A stretch of 28,115 bases of DNA from JBFWQM01 sp050249455 (GCA_050249455.1 JBFWQM010000041.1:1-28115), one strand, 5' to 3'; numbered from the stretch's first letter, positions 8,351 through 16,125 are shown. The notes: generated by a model not told the origin, from the sequence alone. Translations and numbers: made by a program.

Positions 8351-9109
8351 CTATTGTGACCGGATTGCAACATCGATCCGCGGCAATATGTCACGCTCGG
8401 CCCGCACGACGTCATCGGGGAAGTCGATCTCGATCCACGGCACGCCGGTGACGTCCTCCCAGGCGAACGACGGCCGGCCGGCCAGCAGCACGTCGCGGAT
8501 CGCCTCCTCGTAGGGCTGCAGCCGGGCGACGTCGCGCAGATAGGCCTGGGCGGCGGCCAGGATGGCGTCGGCCCCGGCCGGCGACAGACGGAAGAACCCG
8601 ACCGATTCGCCGCACCAGTCGAACGGCACCTCGACCTTCTTGCGGAACTCCACCGGCCGGCCGTCGCGGATGCACAGCTTCACCGGCTCGTCGCCGGGGA
8701 TGAAGTCGCGATCGACCAGGAAGCAGTTATCGTGCCGGGTTGCGACCAGCGCGTCGATCATCGCGGCGTCGTACAGCACGTCGGCGTCCATCAAGAGGAC
8801 GGGGCCGCCGGCGGCGAGGGCATCCCGCGCCGTCCACAGGCTGATCACGCTGCCCTGGGTGAAGTCCGGGTTGTACACGGTCTTGACGTCGAGGCCGGCG
8901 GGCGGTTCGGCCACCGCCGCCTCGATCGCCTCGCGCCGGTAGCCTGTCGTGATTGTGACCCGGCGTATGCCGCGCGCCGCCAGGATGTCGAGATGGCGGG
9001 CGAGCAGGCTGCGGCCGCCGAACCGGAGCAGCGACTTCGGGGGCTTGTCCGCGCCGGGCCCGAGGCGGGCGCCGACCCCTGCGGCAAGAATGACCGCGCT
9101 TTCAACCAT
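8351..9109 (-). CDS. LicC-like nucleotidyltransferase (phosphocholine cytidylyltransferase family)
   Basis: This 252-residue single-domain NTP transferase has the nucleotide-binding signature LAAGVGARLGP with KPPKSLL (residues 8-28) and the metal-binding MDAD at 107-110. The family attaches CMP (or another nucleotide) to phosphocholine, phosphoethanolamine-like or sugar phosphates. It lies in the same orientation as hpnH, 228 bases upstream, and is divergent from hpnM with only 60 bases between. A second nucleotidyltransferase domain is fused to the PEP mutase nearby, so the two may act on different head groups. The ATG at 9109 follows GGGGTGA. The substrate is not determinable from sequence alone. 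Confidence 0.8.
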   Translation of the reverse strand: MVESAVILAAGVGARLGPGADKPPKSLLRFGGRSLLARHLDILAARGIRRVTITTGYRREAIEAAVAEPPAGLDVKTVYNPDFTQGSVISLWTARDALAAGGPVLLMDADVLYDAAMIDALVATRHDNCFLVDRDFIPGDEPVKLCIRDGRPVEFRKKVEVPFDWCGESVGFFRLSPAGADAILAAAQAYLRDVARLQPYEEAIRDVLLAGRPSFAWEDVTGVPWIEIDFPDDVVRAERDILPRIDVAIRSQ

Positions 9110-9169
9110 GATTCACCCCATATAGTCCGCAAGCCGACGAACATAGTGCATCGCCTGCGGAGGTGTCCC

Positions 9170-9775
9170 TTGTCCCGTATCCTCGCCGCCCTCGTGCTGC
9201 TGGTTATCGCTGCCCTGCCGGCCCGCGCGCAAGAATCGCCGACGGCCGTGGCCGAACGGCTGAACCAGAGCCTCCTGACGGTGATGAAGGAAGCCAAGGA
9301 ACTCGGCTACGAGGGCCGCTACCGCAAGCTCGAGCCCGAGCTGAAGGATGTCTTCCGTCTGCCCCTGATGGCCGAGATCTCCGCCGGCACCCACTGGAAG
9401 AAGCTGTCGCCCGAGGAGCAGAAGGCGCTGGTGGACGCCTTCACGCGCTATACGACGGCGACCTACGCCAGCCGCTTCCACGGCTATTCCGGCGAGGCTT
9501 TCAAGGTGGTCGGCGAGGAGCCGGCGCGCGGTGGGGCGGTCCTGGTGAAGTCGCAGATCGTCAAGACGAACGGCGAAGCGATCGCGATCGACTACGTCAT
9601 GCGCCGGTTCGATCGCGGCTGGCAGATCATCGACGTCTACCTGAAGGGCTCGATCAGCGAGCTCGCGACCCGCCGTGCGGAATATTCCAGCGTGATCGGC
9701 CGGGAGGGGCTGCCCGCACTGCTCGCCCGGATCGACGGCATCGTGAACGGTTACGCCAACGGCAAGTCGGGATAA
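9170..9775 (+). CDS. hpnM: Hopanoid-associated MlaC-family periplasmic protein HpnM
   Basis: This 201-residue protein has a signal peptide (hydrophobic stretch, cleavage near ARA-Q, about residue 21). The mature part matches the MlaC/Ttg2D lipid-carrier fold, including YRKLEPELKDVF, a conserved LSPEEQKALVDAF helix and the DYVMRRFDRGWQIIDVYLKG strand pair. HpnM proteins are thought to help carry hopanoids or lipids toward the outer membrane. The start is a TTG at 9170 preceded by GGAGGTG; no ATG fits. It lies between the two nucleotidyltransferase-encoding genes and runs toward the phosphonate operon. Confidence 0.85.
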   Translation: MSRILAALVLLVIAALPARAQESPTAVAERLNQSLLTVMKEAKELGYEGRYRKLEPELKDVFRLPLMAEISAGTHWKKLSPEEQKALVDAFTRYTTATYASRFHGYSGEAFKVVGEEPARGGAVLVKSQIVKTNGEAIAIDYVMRRFDRGWQIIDVYLKGSISELATRRAEYSSVIGREGLPALLARIDGIVNGYANGKSG

Positions 9776-9884
9776 GCCGTCGCGGCGCAACTGCAGGCTG
9801 CGCGATTGCAGCAAGATACCGCGTGTCTCGCCTCAGTGATCCGCCGCACTTTTATTAACCAGAAAGAATACTGGAATGCGGCAG

Positions 9885-9916
9885 TGTCATGCCGTATGTG
9901 TGAATATCACATGACA
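9885..9916. promoter_or_regulatory. Nested inverted repeats before the phosphonate operon
   Basis: An outer pair TGTCATG (9885-9891) and CATGACA (9910-9916) encloses an inner pair TGTGA (9899-9903) and TCACA (9907-9911) with an ATA spacer. The element ends 14 bases before the aepX start codon and just before its ribosome site (GAGGG at 9919-9923). An AT-rich promoter-like patch with TATTAACC and GAATACT lies upstream at 9850-9872. It is well placed for a repressor site; the inner arms resemble CRP half-sites but with a 3-base rather than 6-base spacer. Confidence 0.45.
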
Positions 9917-9930
9917 GCGAGGGCCTGACG

Positions 9931-11589
9931 ATGGCATCGACCCTGCGGGCGATCCCGGCGAACGCGGATGTTGTACCGTCGAAGGCGGCAAGGCTGAAGG
10001 CGGAGATCGCCTCGCCGCAGCTTTCCTTCCTGATGGAAGCCCACGACGGCATCTCCTCCAAGATCGTGGAGGAAGCAGGCTTCAAGGGCATCTGGGCCTC
10101 CGGCCTCGCCATCTCCTCGGCGCTCGGCGTGCGCGATTCGAACGAGGCGTCGTGGACCCAGGTGCTCGAGGTGCTGGAGTTCATGTCCGACGCCACGACC
10201 ATCCCGATCCTGGTCGACGGCGACACAGGCTACGGCAACTTCAACAACGTCCGCCGCCTGGTGCGCAAGCTGTGCCAGCGCGGCATCGCGGGCGTGTGCA
10301 TCGAGGACAAGCTGTTCCCCAAGACCAACTCGTTTATCGGCGATGGCCAGCCGCTGGCCGACATGGACGAGTTCTGCGGCAAGATCAAGGCCGGCAAGGA
10401 CAGCCAGACCGACGACGACTTCCAGCTGGTCGCGCGCATCGAGGCGCTGATCTCCGGCTGGGGCATGGAGGAAGCGCTGCGCCGGGCCGAGGCCTACCAC
10501 GCCGCCGGCGCCGACGCCCTGCTGGTCCACTCCAAGATGTCGAGCGCGACCGAGATCCTCGGCTTCATGAAGGAGTGGGGCGACCGCTGCCCGGTGGTGA
10601 TCGTGCCGACCACCTATTACGGCACGCCGACCGAGGCTTTCCGCGACGCCGGCGTATCCACCATCATCTGGGCGAACCACAACCTGCGCGCCTCGATCAA
10701 CGCGATGCGCGAGACCTGCCGAGCCATCATGCGCGAGGAGAGCGTGGTCGCCATCGAGGGGAAGATCGCCACCGTGAAGGAGATCTTCGACCTGGTCGGC
10801 AACAAGGAGCTGACCGAGGCGGAGAACCGCTATCTGCCGAGCGCGCGCGAGGCGGCGCGCGCCATCGTGCTCGCGGCCACCCGCGGCAGCCAGCTCGGGC
10901 CGCTCACCGAGGACCGGCCGAAGTGCATGGTCGACGTGCGCGGCCAGCCGCTGCTGCGCCGGCTCGTCGCCACCTTGCGCGAATCCGGCATCCGCGACGT
11001 GACGGTGGTGCGCGGCTACCGCAAGGAGGCGGTCGACCTGCCGACCATCGCGACCGTGGACAACGACGCCTACGAGACCACCGGCGAGGCCTATTCGCTC
11101 GCGCAGGCGGTCAAGAAGATCGACGGCAACGCGATCGTCGCGTTCGGCGACATCCTGTTCCGCCACTACATCCTTGACCAGCTCATGGAGGCCGAGGGCG
11201 ACGTGGTGCTGGCGGTCGATGCCCGCTGGCGCGACCGCGAGGGCCAGACCAAGACCTCGCGCGACTTCGCGCTGTGCTCGCGGCCGTTCACCACCGACCT
11301 GCTCGACGACGCCCCGGTGTTCGTCCAGCGCGTGGCGAGCGACCTCGGCAACGAGACGCCGTCGGGCGAGTTCATCGGGCTGGCAAGGCTCACGCCGGCC
11401 GGCGCCAAGCAGGTGCGCGCCGCGCTCGACGCGATGGCGGCGGAGGGCAGCCTGGCGACCGCGAGCCTGGGCGACCTGTTCAACCGCCTGGCCGCCGACG
11501 GCGCGCCGCCGCGCGCGCTCTACGTCACCGGCCAGTGGCTCGACGTCAACGACGCCTTCGACCTGGCCCGCGCCCGCAACTTCCTATAG
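9931..11589 (+). CDS. aepX: Phosphoenolpyruvate mutase fused to a nucleotidyltransferase
   Basis: Residues about 20-300 are a PEP mutase, which rearranges PEP to phosphonopyruvate and forms the C-P bond. The diagnostic EDKLFPKTNS motif is at 125-134 and the Mg-binding Asps sit in VDGDTGYGN (D96, D98). Residues about 312-552 are an NTP-transferase domain: a modified nucleotide loop AATRGSQLGPLTEDRPKCM, an acidic FGD at 405-407, and a terminal WLDVND near 537-541. Such domains are expected to make CMP-phosphonates, as PntC does for 2-aminoethylphosphonate. The ATG follows GAGGG at a 7-base spacing. It begins the plus-strand phosphonate operon, 155 bases after hpnM. The nucleotide used is inferred. 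Confidence 0.93.
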   Translation: MASTLRAIPANADVVPSKAARLKAEIASPQLSFLMEAHDGISSKIVEEAGFKGIWASGLAISSALGVRDSNEASWTQVLEVLEFMSDATTIPILVDGDTGYGNFNNVRRLVRKLCQRGIAGVCIEDKLFPKTNSFIGDGQPLADMDEFCGKIKAGKDSQTDDDFQLVARIEALISGWGMEEALRRAEAYHAAGADALLVHSKMSSATEILGFMKEWGDRCPVVIVPTTYYGTPTEAFRDAGVSTIIWANHNLRASINAMRETCRAIMREESVVAIEGKIATVKEIFDLVGNKELTEAENRYLPSAREAARAIVLAATRGSQLGPLTEDRPKCMVDVRGQPLLRRLVATLRESGIRDVTVVRGYRKEAVDLPTIATVDNDAYETTGEAYSLAQAVKKIDGNAIVAFGDILFRHYILDQLMEAEGDVVLAVDARWRDREGQTKTSRDFALCSRPFTTDLLDDAPVFVQRVASDLGNETPSGEFIGLARLTPAGAKQVRAALDAMAAEGSLATASLGDLFNRLAADGAPPRALYVTGQWLDVNDAFDLARARNFL

Positions 11590-11616
11590 CACGAGCGCCG
11601 GACGCGCTGCGAATCC

Positions 11617-11645
11617 GCAGGGGCTGATCTAAGATCGGTCCCTGC
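11617..11645 (+). other. Intercistronic hairpin between aepX and aepY
   Basis: A 13-base left arm (11617-11629) pairs with 11633-11645 around a TAA loop, all Watson-Crick except two G-U pairs. It is followed by GC-rich sequence rather than a T-run, so it is not a classical terminator. It may set the relative level of the aepX and aepY transcripts, by partial termination or by protecting a processed 3' end. Confidence 0.5.
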
Positions 11646-11677
11646 AGCCTCGCCGCATGCAATCGAGGACGGGACCC

Positions 11678-12817
11678 ATGATCGCCGCCGACGACTTCCT
11701 CGCGCCCGCCCGCGCCCGCGGGTACGACTTCTACACCGGCGTGCCGTGCTCGTTCCTGACCTCGATGATCAACCGGGTGATCAGCGACCGCACGCTCGAC
11801 TATGTCGGCGCAGCGAGCGAGGGCGAGGCGGTGGCGATCGCGTCGGGCGCGTGGCTGGCCGGCCGCAAGACCGTGGTGATGTGCCAGAACTCGGGCCTCG
11901 GCAACACGGTGAACCCGCTCACCTCGCTGAACTTCCCGTTCCGAATCCCGACCATGATGATCTGCACCTGGCGCGGCCAGCCGGGACTCAAGGACGAGCC
12001 GCAGCACGAACTGATGGGCGAGATCACCGGCGGCCTGTTCGACGTGATGCGCATCCCGCATCGCGCCTTCCCCACCGAGGCGGCCGACATCGCCGGCGCG
12101 CTCGACGCGGCCGAAGCGTCGATGGCCGCCTCCGACCTGCCGTTCGCCTACATCATGGCCAACGGCAGCGTAAAGGAGGAAACGCTGGACGAGGAGCGCC
12201 TGCCGGTCCGCCCGCGCGGCCGTCGGCTCGACCTCGCCTCCGGCGGATCGCGGCCGACCCGCTACGCGACCCTGGAACGGTTCCTGTCGATCGTCCCCGA
12301 CGACGCTGCGGTGATCGCCGCCACCGGCAAGTCGGGGCGCGAGCTGTTCACCATCGCCGACCGCGACCAGCACCTCTACCAGGTCGGCTCGATGGGCTGC
12401 GCCTCGGGCATGGGGCTGGGCCTCGCGCTCAACGTCGGGCGGCCGGTCGTGGTGCTCGACGGCGACGGCGCGGCGCTGATGAAGATGGGCACCATCGCCA
12501 CCGTCGGCGCGCAGTCGCCGGCCAACTTGATCCACGTGATCCTGGACAACGGCGTCCACGACTCGACCGGCGGCCAGGCGACCGTGTCGCACAACGTGGA
12601 ATTCGCCGACATCGCGATCGCCTGCGGCTATGCGACCGCCGCCTCGTGCGACAGCCTCGACGGGTTCGAGAAGGCGCTGCGCGGCGCGCTCGATGCGCGC
12701 GGGCCGCACATGATCCACGCGCGCATCACCGCCGGCTCGCTCGACAAGCTCGGCCGCCCCACCGTCAAGCCCGCCGACGTCGCCCGCCGCTTCAAGGCCT
12801 TCGTCGCGGGGAAATAG
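11678..12817 (+). CDS. aepY: Phosphonopyruvate decarboxylase (ThDP-dependent)
   Basis: The enzyme decarboxylates phosphonopyruvate to phosphonoacetaldehyde, pulling the unfavourable mutase reaction forward. At 379 residues it has the family length. The N-terminal YTGVPCSFLTSMINR and ASEGEAVAIASGAWLAG segments hold the cofactor Glu, and the ThDP/Mg motif starts with GDG at 262-264 and runs to ILDN. The ATG at 11678 is chosen over an ATG seven codons earlier because GAGGA lies 8 bases upstream. It follows aepX by 88 bases and is read in the same direction. Confidence 0.93.
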   Translation: MIAADDFLAPARARGYDFYTGVPCSFLTSMINRVISDRTLDYVGAASEGEAVAIASGAWLAGRKTVVMCQNSGLGNTVNPLTSLNFPFRIPTMMICTWRGQPGLKDEPQHELMGEITGGLFDVMRIPHRAFPTEAADIAGALDAAEASMAASDLPFAYIMANGSVKEETLDEERLPVRPRGRRLDLASGGSRPTRYATLERFLSIVPDDAAVIAATGKSGRELFTIADRDQHLYQVGSMGCASGMGLGLALNVGRPVVVLDGDGAALMKMGTIATVGAQSPANLIHVILDNGVHDSTGGQATVSHNVEFADIAIACGYATAASCDSLDGFEKALRGALDARGPHMIHARITAGSLDKLGRPTVKPADVARRFKAFVAGK

Positions 12818-12896
12818 CGCCGGGAGTCCGCCGCGTCTCGACCGGCCGGTCGCCGCCTGGCGGCATCGATGCTAGTCTCCGCCGCAACGTCCGCCC

Positions 12897-12902
12897 GGGA
12901 GG
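12897..12902 (+). promoter_or_regulatory. Ribosome binding site GGGAGG pointing to an unusual ATC start
   Basis: GGGAGG lies exactly 7 bases before an in-frame ATC at 12910. No ATG, GTG or TTG occurs in that frame between the aepY stop and 12949. The best ribosome site of the gene therefore points to a non-standard start codon. A perfect 14-base palindrome (CGACCGGCCGGTCG, 12839-12852) lies upstream in the same gap. Confidence 0.4.
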
Positions 12903-12909
12903 CCGCGTC

Positions 12910-13914
12910 ATCGATCCGAATGCCGACCTTGTCGCCGCGCTGCGCGGCATGGACCTGATCGCCGCCGACGAGGCGCCGCGGTTCACCGCGCTGACCGGCG
13001 GGGTGTCGTCCGACATCTGGCGGGTCGACCGGCGCGACGGGCCGATCTGCATCAAGCGCGCGCTGGCGAAGCTGCGCGTGGCGCGCGACTGGCAGGCGCC
13101 GGTGGAGCGCGGACGCTACGAGGTCGCGTATTTCGAGACCGTCGCGGGCATCGCGCCGCGCGCGGTGCCGGCGCTGCTCGGCGTCGACCCGGCGCGGCAG
13201 CTCTTCGCGATGGCCTATCTCGACCCCGCTCGCTACCGGCTGTGGAAGGCGGAGCTGCGCGACGGCCGCGCCGACGCCGCGTTCGCCGCAGCGGTCGGCG
13301 CCGTGCTGGCGAAGATCCATGCCGCGACCGCCGGACGTGCCGAAATCGCCGCCGCGTTCCCCACCGACGCGATCTTCCACGCCATCCGGCTGGAGCCGTA
13401 CCTGGAGACCACCGCCGCGCTGCATCCCGCGCTCGCCGAACGCATCCTCGCCGTCGCGCACGACACGGCGGCGACCCGGCGCGCGCTGGTGCACGGCGAC
13501 GTCAGCCCGAAGAACATCCTGGTCGGGCCGGACGGTCCCGTGTTCCTCGACGCCGAGTGCGCGTGGTACGGCGACCCAGCCTTCGACCTCGCCTTCTGCC
13601 TCAACCACATGCTGCTGAAGTGCCTGTGGGTGCCGCGCGCGGCGGCCGGCTTCCTCGCCTGCTTCGATGCGCTGGCCGGGGCTTATCTCGACGGTGTCGA
13701 CTGGGAGCCGCGGGCGGCGATCGACGCCCGCGTGGCGGCGCTGCTGCCGTGCCTGTTCCTCGCCCGCGTCGACGGCAAGTCGCCGGTGGAGTACCTCACC
13801 GAGGACGCCGACAAGGAGCGCGTGCGGCGCGCGGCGCGGCCCCTTATCCTTACGCCGCCGCCGGGCGTCGCCGCCGTGCGCTCGGCATGGGCAAGGGAGC
13901 TGGGGATTGGCTGA
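12910..13914 (+). CDS. APH/choline-kinase-fold phosphotransferase in the phosphonate operon
   Basis: This roughly 334-residue kinase-like protein has the aminoglycoside/choline kinase catalytic loop HGDVSPKN (H195, D197, N202) and a downstream metal-binding FLDAECAWYGDPAFDLAF. The N-terminal GGVSSDIWRVD and ICIKRAL give the nucleotide loop and Lys. It should phosphorylate a small alcohol or amino alcohol; the substrate is unknown. Its stop overlaps the enolase start by 8 bases, so the two are coupled. The start is uncertain: ATC at 12910 fits the ribosome site, while the first standard codon is ATG 12949, which would remove 13 residues. Candidate roles are activating a lipid head group or supplying a phosphorylated precursor. 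Confidence 0.8.
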   Translation: MDPNADLVAALRGMDLIAADEAPRFTALTGGVSSDIWRVDRRDGPICIKRALAKLRVARDWQAPVERGRYEVAYFETVAGIAPRAVPALLGVDPARQLFAMAYLDPARYRLWKAELRDGRADAAFAAAVGAVLAKIHAATAGRAEIAAAFPTDAIFHAIRLEPYLETTAALHPALAERILAVAHDTAATRRALVHGDVSPKNILVGPDGPVFLDAECAWYGDPAFDLAFCLNHMLLKCLWVPRAAAGFLACFDALAGAYLDGVDWEPRAAIDARVAALLPCLFLARVDGKSPVEYLTEDADKERVRRAARPLILTPPPGVAAVRSAWARELGIG

Positions 13915-15190
13915 GACCTCGATCGCGCGCGTCGTTGGCCGCCGGGTATGGGACTCGCGCGGCCGCCCGACCGTGGAGGCCGACGTAGCGCTGGCCGGCG
14001 GCGCGGCGGGCCGCGCCATCGCGCCGGCCGGCGCCTCCACCGGCAGCGGCGAGGCGGTGGACCGCCGCGACGGTGGGCCGCGCTTCGGCGGCTGGGACGT
14101 CGCCGGCGCGGTCGCGGCGGTGAACGGCGAGATCGCGGCGCGTCTGGCCGGCGTCGATGCCGCGGACCAGGCGACGGTAGACGCCGCCCTGGTGCTGCTC
14201 GACGGCACGCCGGAGAAGTCGCGCCTGGGCGGCAACGCCACCATCGCGGTCTCGATGGCGGCCGCGCACGCCGCCGCCGCCGCGGCGGGCGAGCCGCTGT
14301 GGCGCGTGCTGGCGGACGGCGAGCCGGCGCACCTGCCGCTGCCGGAGATCCAGATCTTCGGCGGCGGCGTGCACGCCGGCCGCCGGGTCGACGTGCAGGA
14401 TTTCATGGTCGTCGCGGTCGGCGCGTCGGACTACGCCCAGGCGCTCGACTGGACGGCGGAGGTCTACCGCGCCGCCGGCTCGCTGATGGCCGACGCCGGC
14501 AAGCTGCAGGGCGTCGCCGACGAAGGCGGCTTCTGGCCCGCCTTCGCGACCAACGAGGAGGCGCTGGACGCGCTGACGCGCGCGATCGAGCGCGCCGGCT
14601 TCCGCCCCGGCGCGGAGATCGCGATCTCGCTCGACATCGCCGCCTCGGCGTTCGGCAGGGACGGACGCTATCGGCTGGGGCTCGAAGGCCGCGCGCTGGA
14701 CAGCGACGGCATGATCGACATGCTGTCGGGCTGGCTCGGCCGCTACCCCATCGTCGCGATCGAGGACCCGCTGGCGGAGGACGACCTTGCCGGCCTCGCC
14801 CGCTTCACGGCGCGCAACCCCGGCGTCGCGGTGGTCGGCGACGACTGTATCGTCACCAACGCCGCGCGCATCCGCGAGGCCGCCGCCGCGGGCGCGTGCA
14901 ACACCGCGCTGATCAAGCCGAACCAGGCCGGCACGCTGTCGGAGACGCACGCGGCGTTCGACGCGGCGGCGGAGTCGGGGTGGAGCCGCATCGTGTCCGC
15001 CCGATCCGGCGAGACGGAGGACGTGACCATCGTCCACCTTGCCGTGGGATGGGGCGCGCCGATGCTCAAGGTCGGCTCCTTCGCGCGCTCCGAGCGCATG
15101 GCGAAATGGAACGAGGGCTTGCGCATCGCCGAAGCGGCGCCGTGCGGCGGCGCGCTGCCGCCGAAGGGCGCGTTCGCGTGGGGCCGATGA
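13907..15190 (+). CDS. Divergent enolase paralogue in the phosphonate operon
   Basis: At 427 residues it is a full-length enolase by fold. Equivalents of many active-site residues are present (yeast numbers in brackets): H156 (H159), E206 (E211), D243 (D246), E286 (E295), K337 (K345), R366 and S367, K388 (K396), plus the GASTG loop. Two are changed: the Glu of QEFM (E168) is D165, and the His of SHRSGET (H373) is A365. It may make PEP from 2-phosphoglycerate for the mutase, or act on a related substrate. The TTG at 13907 has GGGAG 7 bases upstream and overlaps the kinase stop. Its stop overlaps the next start (ATGA). The exact reaction is not settled by sequence. Confidence 0.85.
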   Translation: MAETSIARVVGRRVWDSRGRPTVEADVALAGGAAGRAIAPAGASTGSGEAVDRRDGGPRFGGWDVAGAVAAVNGEIAARLAGVDAADQATVDAALVLLDGTPEKSRLGGNATIAVSMAAAHAAAAAAGEPLWRVLADGEPAHLPLPEIQIFGGGVHAGRRVDVQDFMVVAVGASDYAQALDWTAEVYRAAGSLMADAGKLQGVADEGGFWPAFATNEEALDALTRAIERAGFRPGAEIAISLDIAASAFGRDGRYRLGLEGRALDSDGMIDMLSGWLGRYPIVAIEDPLAEDDLAGLARFTARNPGVAVVGDDCIVTNAARIREAAAAGACNTALIKPNQAGTLSETHAAFDAAAESGWSRIVSARSGETEDVTIVHLAVGWGAPMLKVGSFARSERMAKWNEGLRIAEAAPCGGALPPKGAFAWGR

Positions 15191-16125
15191 AGGTCCTCCT
15201 CCACTACGCCGCCGGACCGGCGTGGCAGCGCGACCTGGCGGCGCTGGCGGCGCAGGGTCTCGACGTCGAGTGCTGCGACGAGCTCGACGACGCCCGGTTC
15301 CATGCGCTGCTGCCCGAGGCCGATGTGCTGTGGCACGTGCTGCGGCCGCTGTCGGCCGGCGACGTGGCGCGCGGCGCGAAGCTGCGGCTGATCCAGAAGA
15401 TCGGCATCGGCGTCAACACCATCGCGCTCGACGCGGCGAAGGAACGAGGCATCGCCGTGTGCAACATGCCGGGCACCAACGCGCGCGCGGTGGCGGAGAT
15501 GGCGCTGCTGCTGATGCTCGCGTGCCTGCGCCGGCTGCCGCTGCTCGACCGCGCGACGCGCGCCGGGCGCGGCTGGCAGCTCGCGCCGGACCTTCAGGAC
15601 AGCTACGGCGAGCTCGCCGGCCGCACGGTCGGCCTGGTCGGCTACGGCGCGGTGCCGCAGCTCCTCGCGCCGATCCTCGCCGCGATGGGCGCGACGGTGC
15701 TCTACACTGCGACCGCGCCCAAGGCCGCCGACGGCTACCGCCCGCTGGATGCGCTGCTAGCGGCGGCCGACATCGTGTCGCTGCACGTGCCGCTGACGCC
15801 GGCGACGGAACGGATGATCGGCGCCGCGCAGATCGCACGGATGCGCCCCGGCGCCATCCTGGTCAACACCGCGCGCGGCGGGCTGGTCGACCCCGCGGCG
15901 CTGGCGGCGGCGCTGCGATCGGGGCGGCTCGGCGCGGCGGGGCTGGACGTGTTCGCGGCCGAGCCGGCCGGCGCCGACGACCCGCTGCTCGCGCTCGACA
16001 ACGTCGTCGTGACGCCGCACCTCGCCTGGCTGACGACGGGCACCCTCGCGCGATCGCTCGGCGTGGCGGTGGAGAACTGCCGGCGGCTGGCCGCCGGCGA
16101 GACGCTGCTCCATCGGGTGGTCTGA
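15187..16125 (+). CDS. D-2-hydroxyacid dehydrogenase (SerA/hydroxypyruvate reductase family)
   Basis: This 312-residue NAD(P)-dependent oxidoreductase carries the complete catalytic triad of the family: R230 in NTARGGLVD, E259 in DVFAAEP and H278 in TPHLAW. The Rossmann loop is GYGAVP at 152-157, where the usual final Gly/Ala is Pro. It is the last gene of the plus-strand operon, overlapping the enolase by 4 bases, and is convergent with phnW, 36 bases apart. Possible substrates are hydroxypyruvate, 3-phosphoglycerate or phosphonopyruvate; the context does not choose between them. It lacks the extra C-terminal regulatory domain of long SerA proteins. Confidence 0.85.
   Translation: MKVLLHYAAGPAWQRDLAALAAQGLDVECCDELDDARFHALLPEADVLWHVLRPLSAGDVARGAKLRLIQKIGIGVNTIALDAAKERGIAVCNMPGTNARAVAEMALLLMLACLRRLPLLDRATRAGRGWQLAPDLQDSYGELAGRTVGLVGYGAVPQLLAPILAAMGATVLYTATAPKAADGYRPLDALLAAADIVSLHVPLTPATERMIGAAQIARMRPGAILVNTARGGLVDPAALAAALRSGRLGAAGLDVFAAEPAGADDPLLALDNVVVTPHLAWLTTGTLARSLGVAVENCRRLAAGETLLHRVV

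Noticed and set aside
9899..9911. CRP-type binding site before aepX
   Set aside because: The arms TGTGA and TCACA match, but the spacer is 3 bases rather than 6; kept only as a generic dyad.
11746..12909. Long open frame running through aepY into the kinase, which would give a 722-residue fusion
   Set aside because: The part inside aepY is out of frame with a clear decarboxylase and is Arg-rich shadow sequence; only the part from about 12910 looks like protein.
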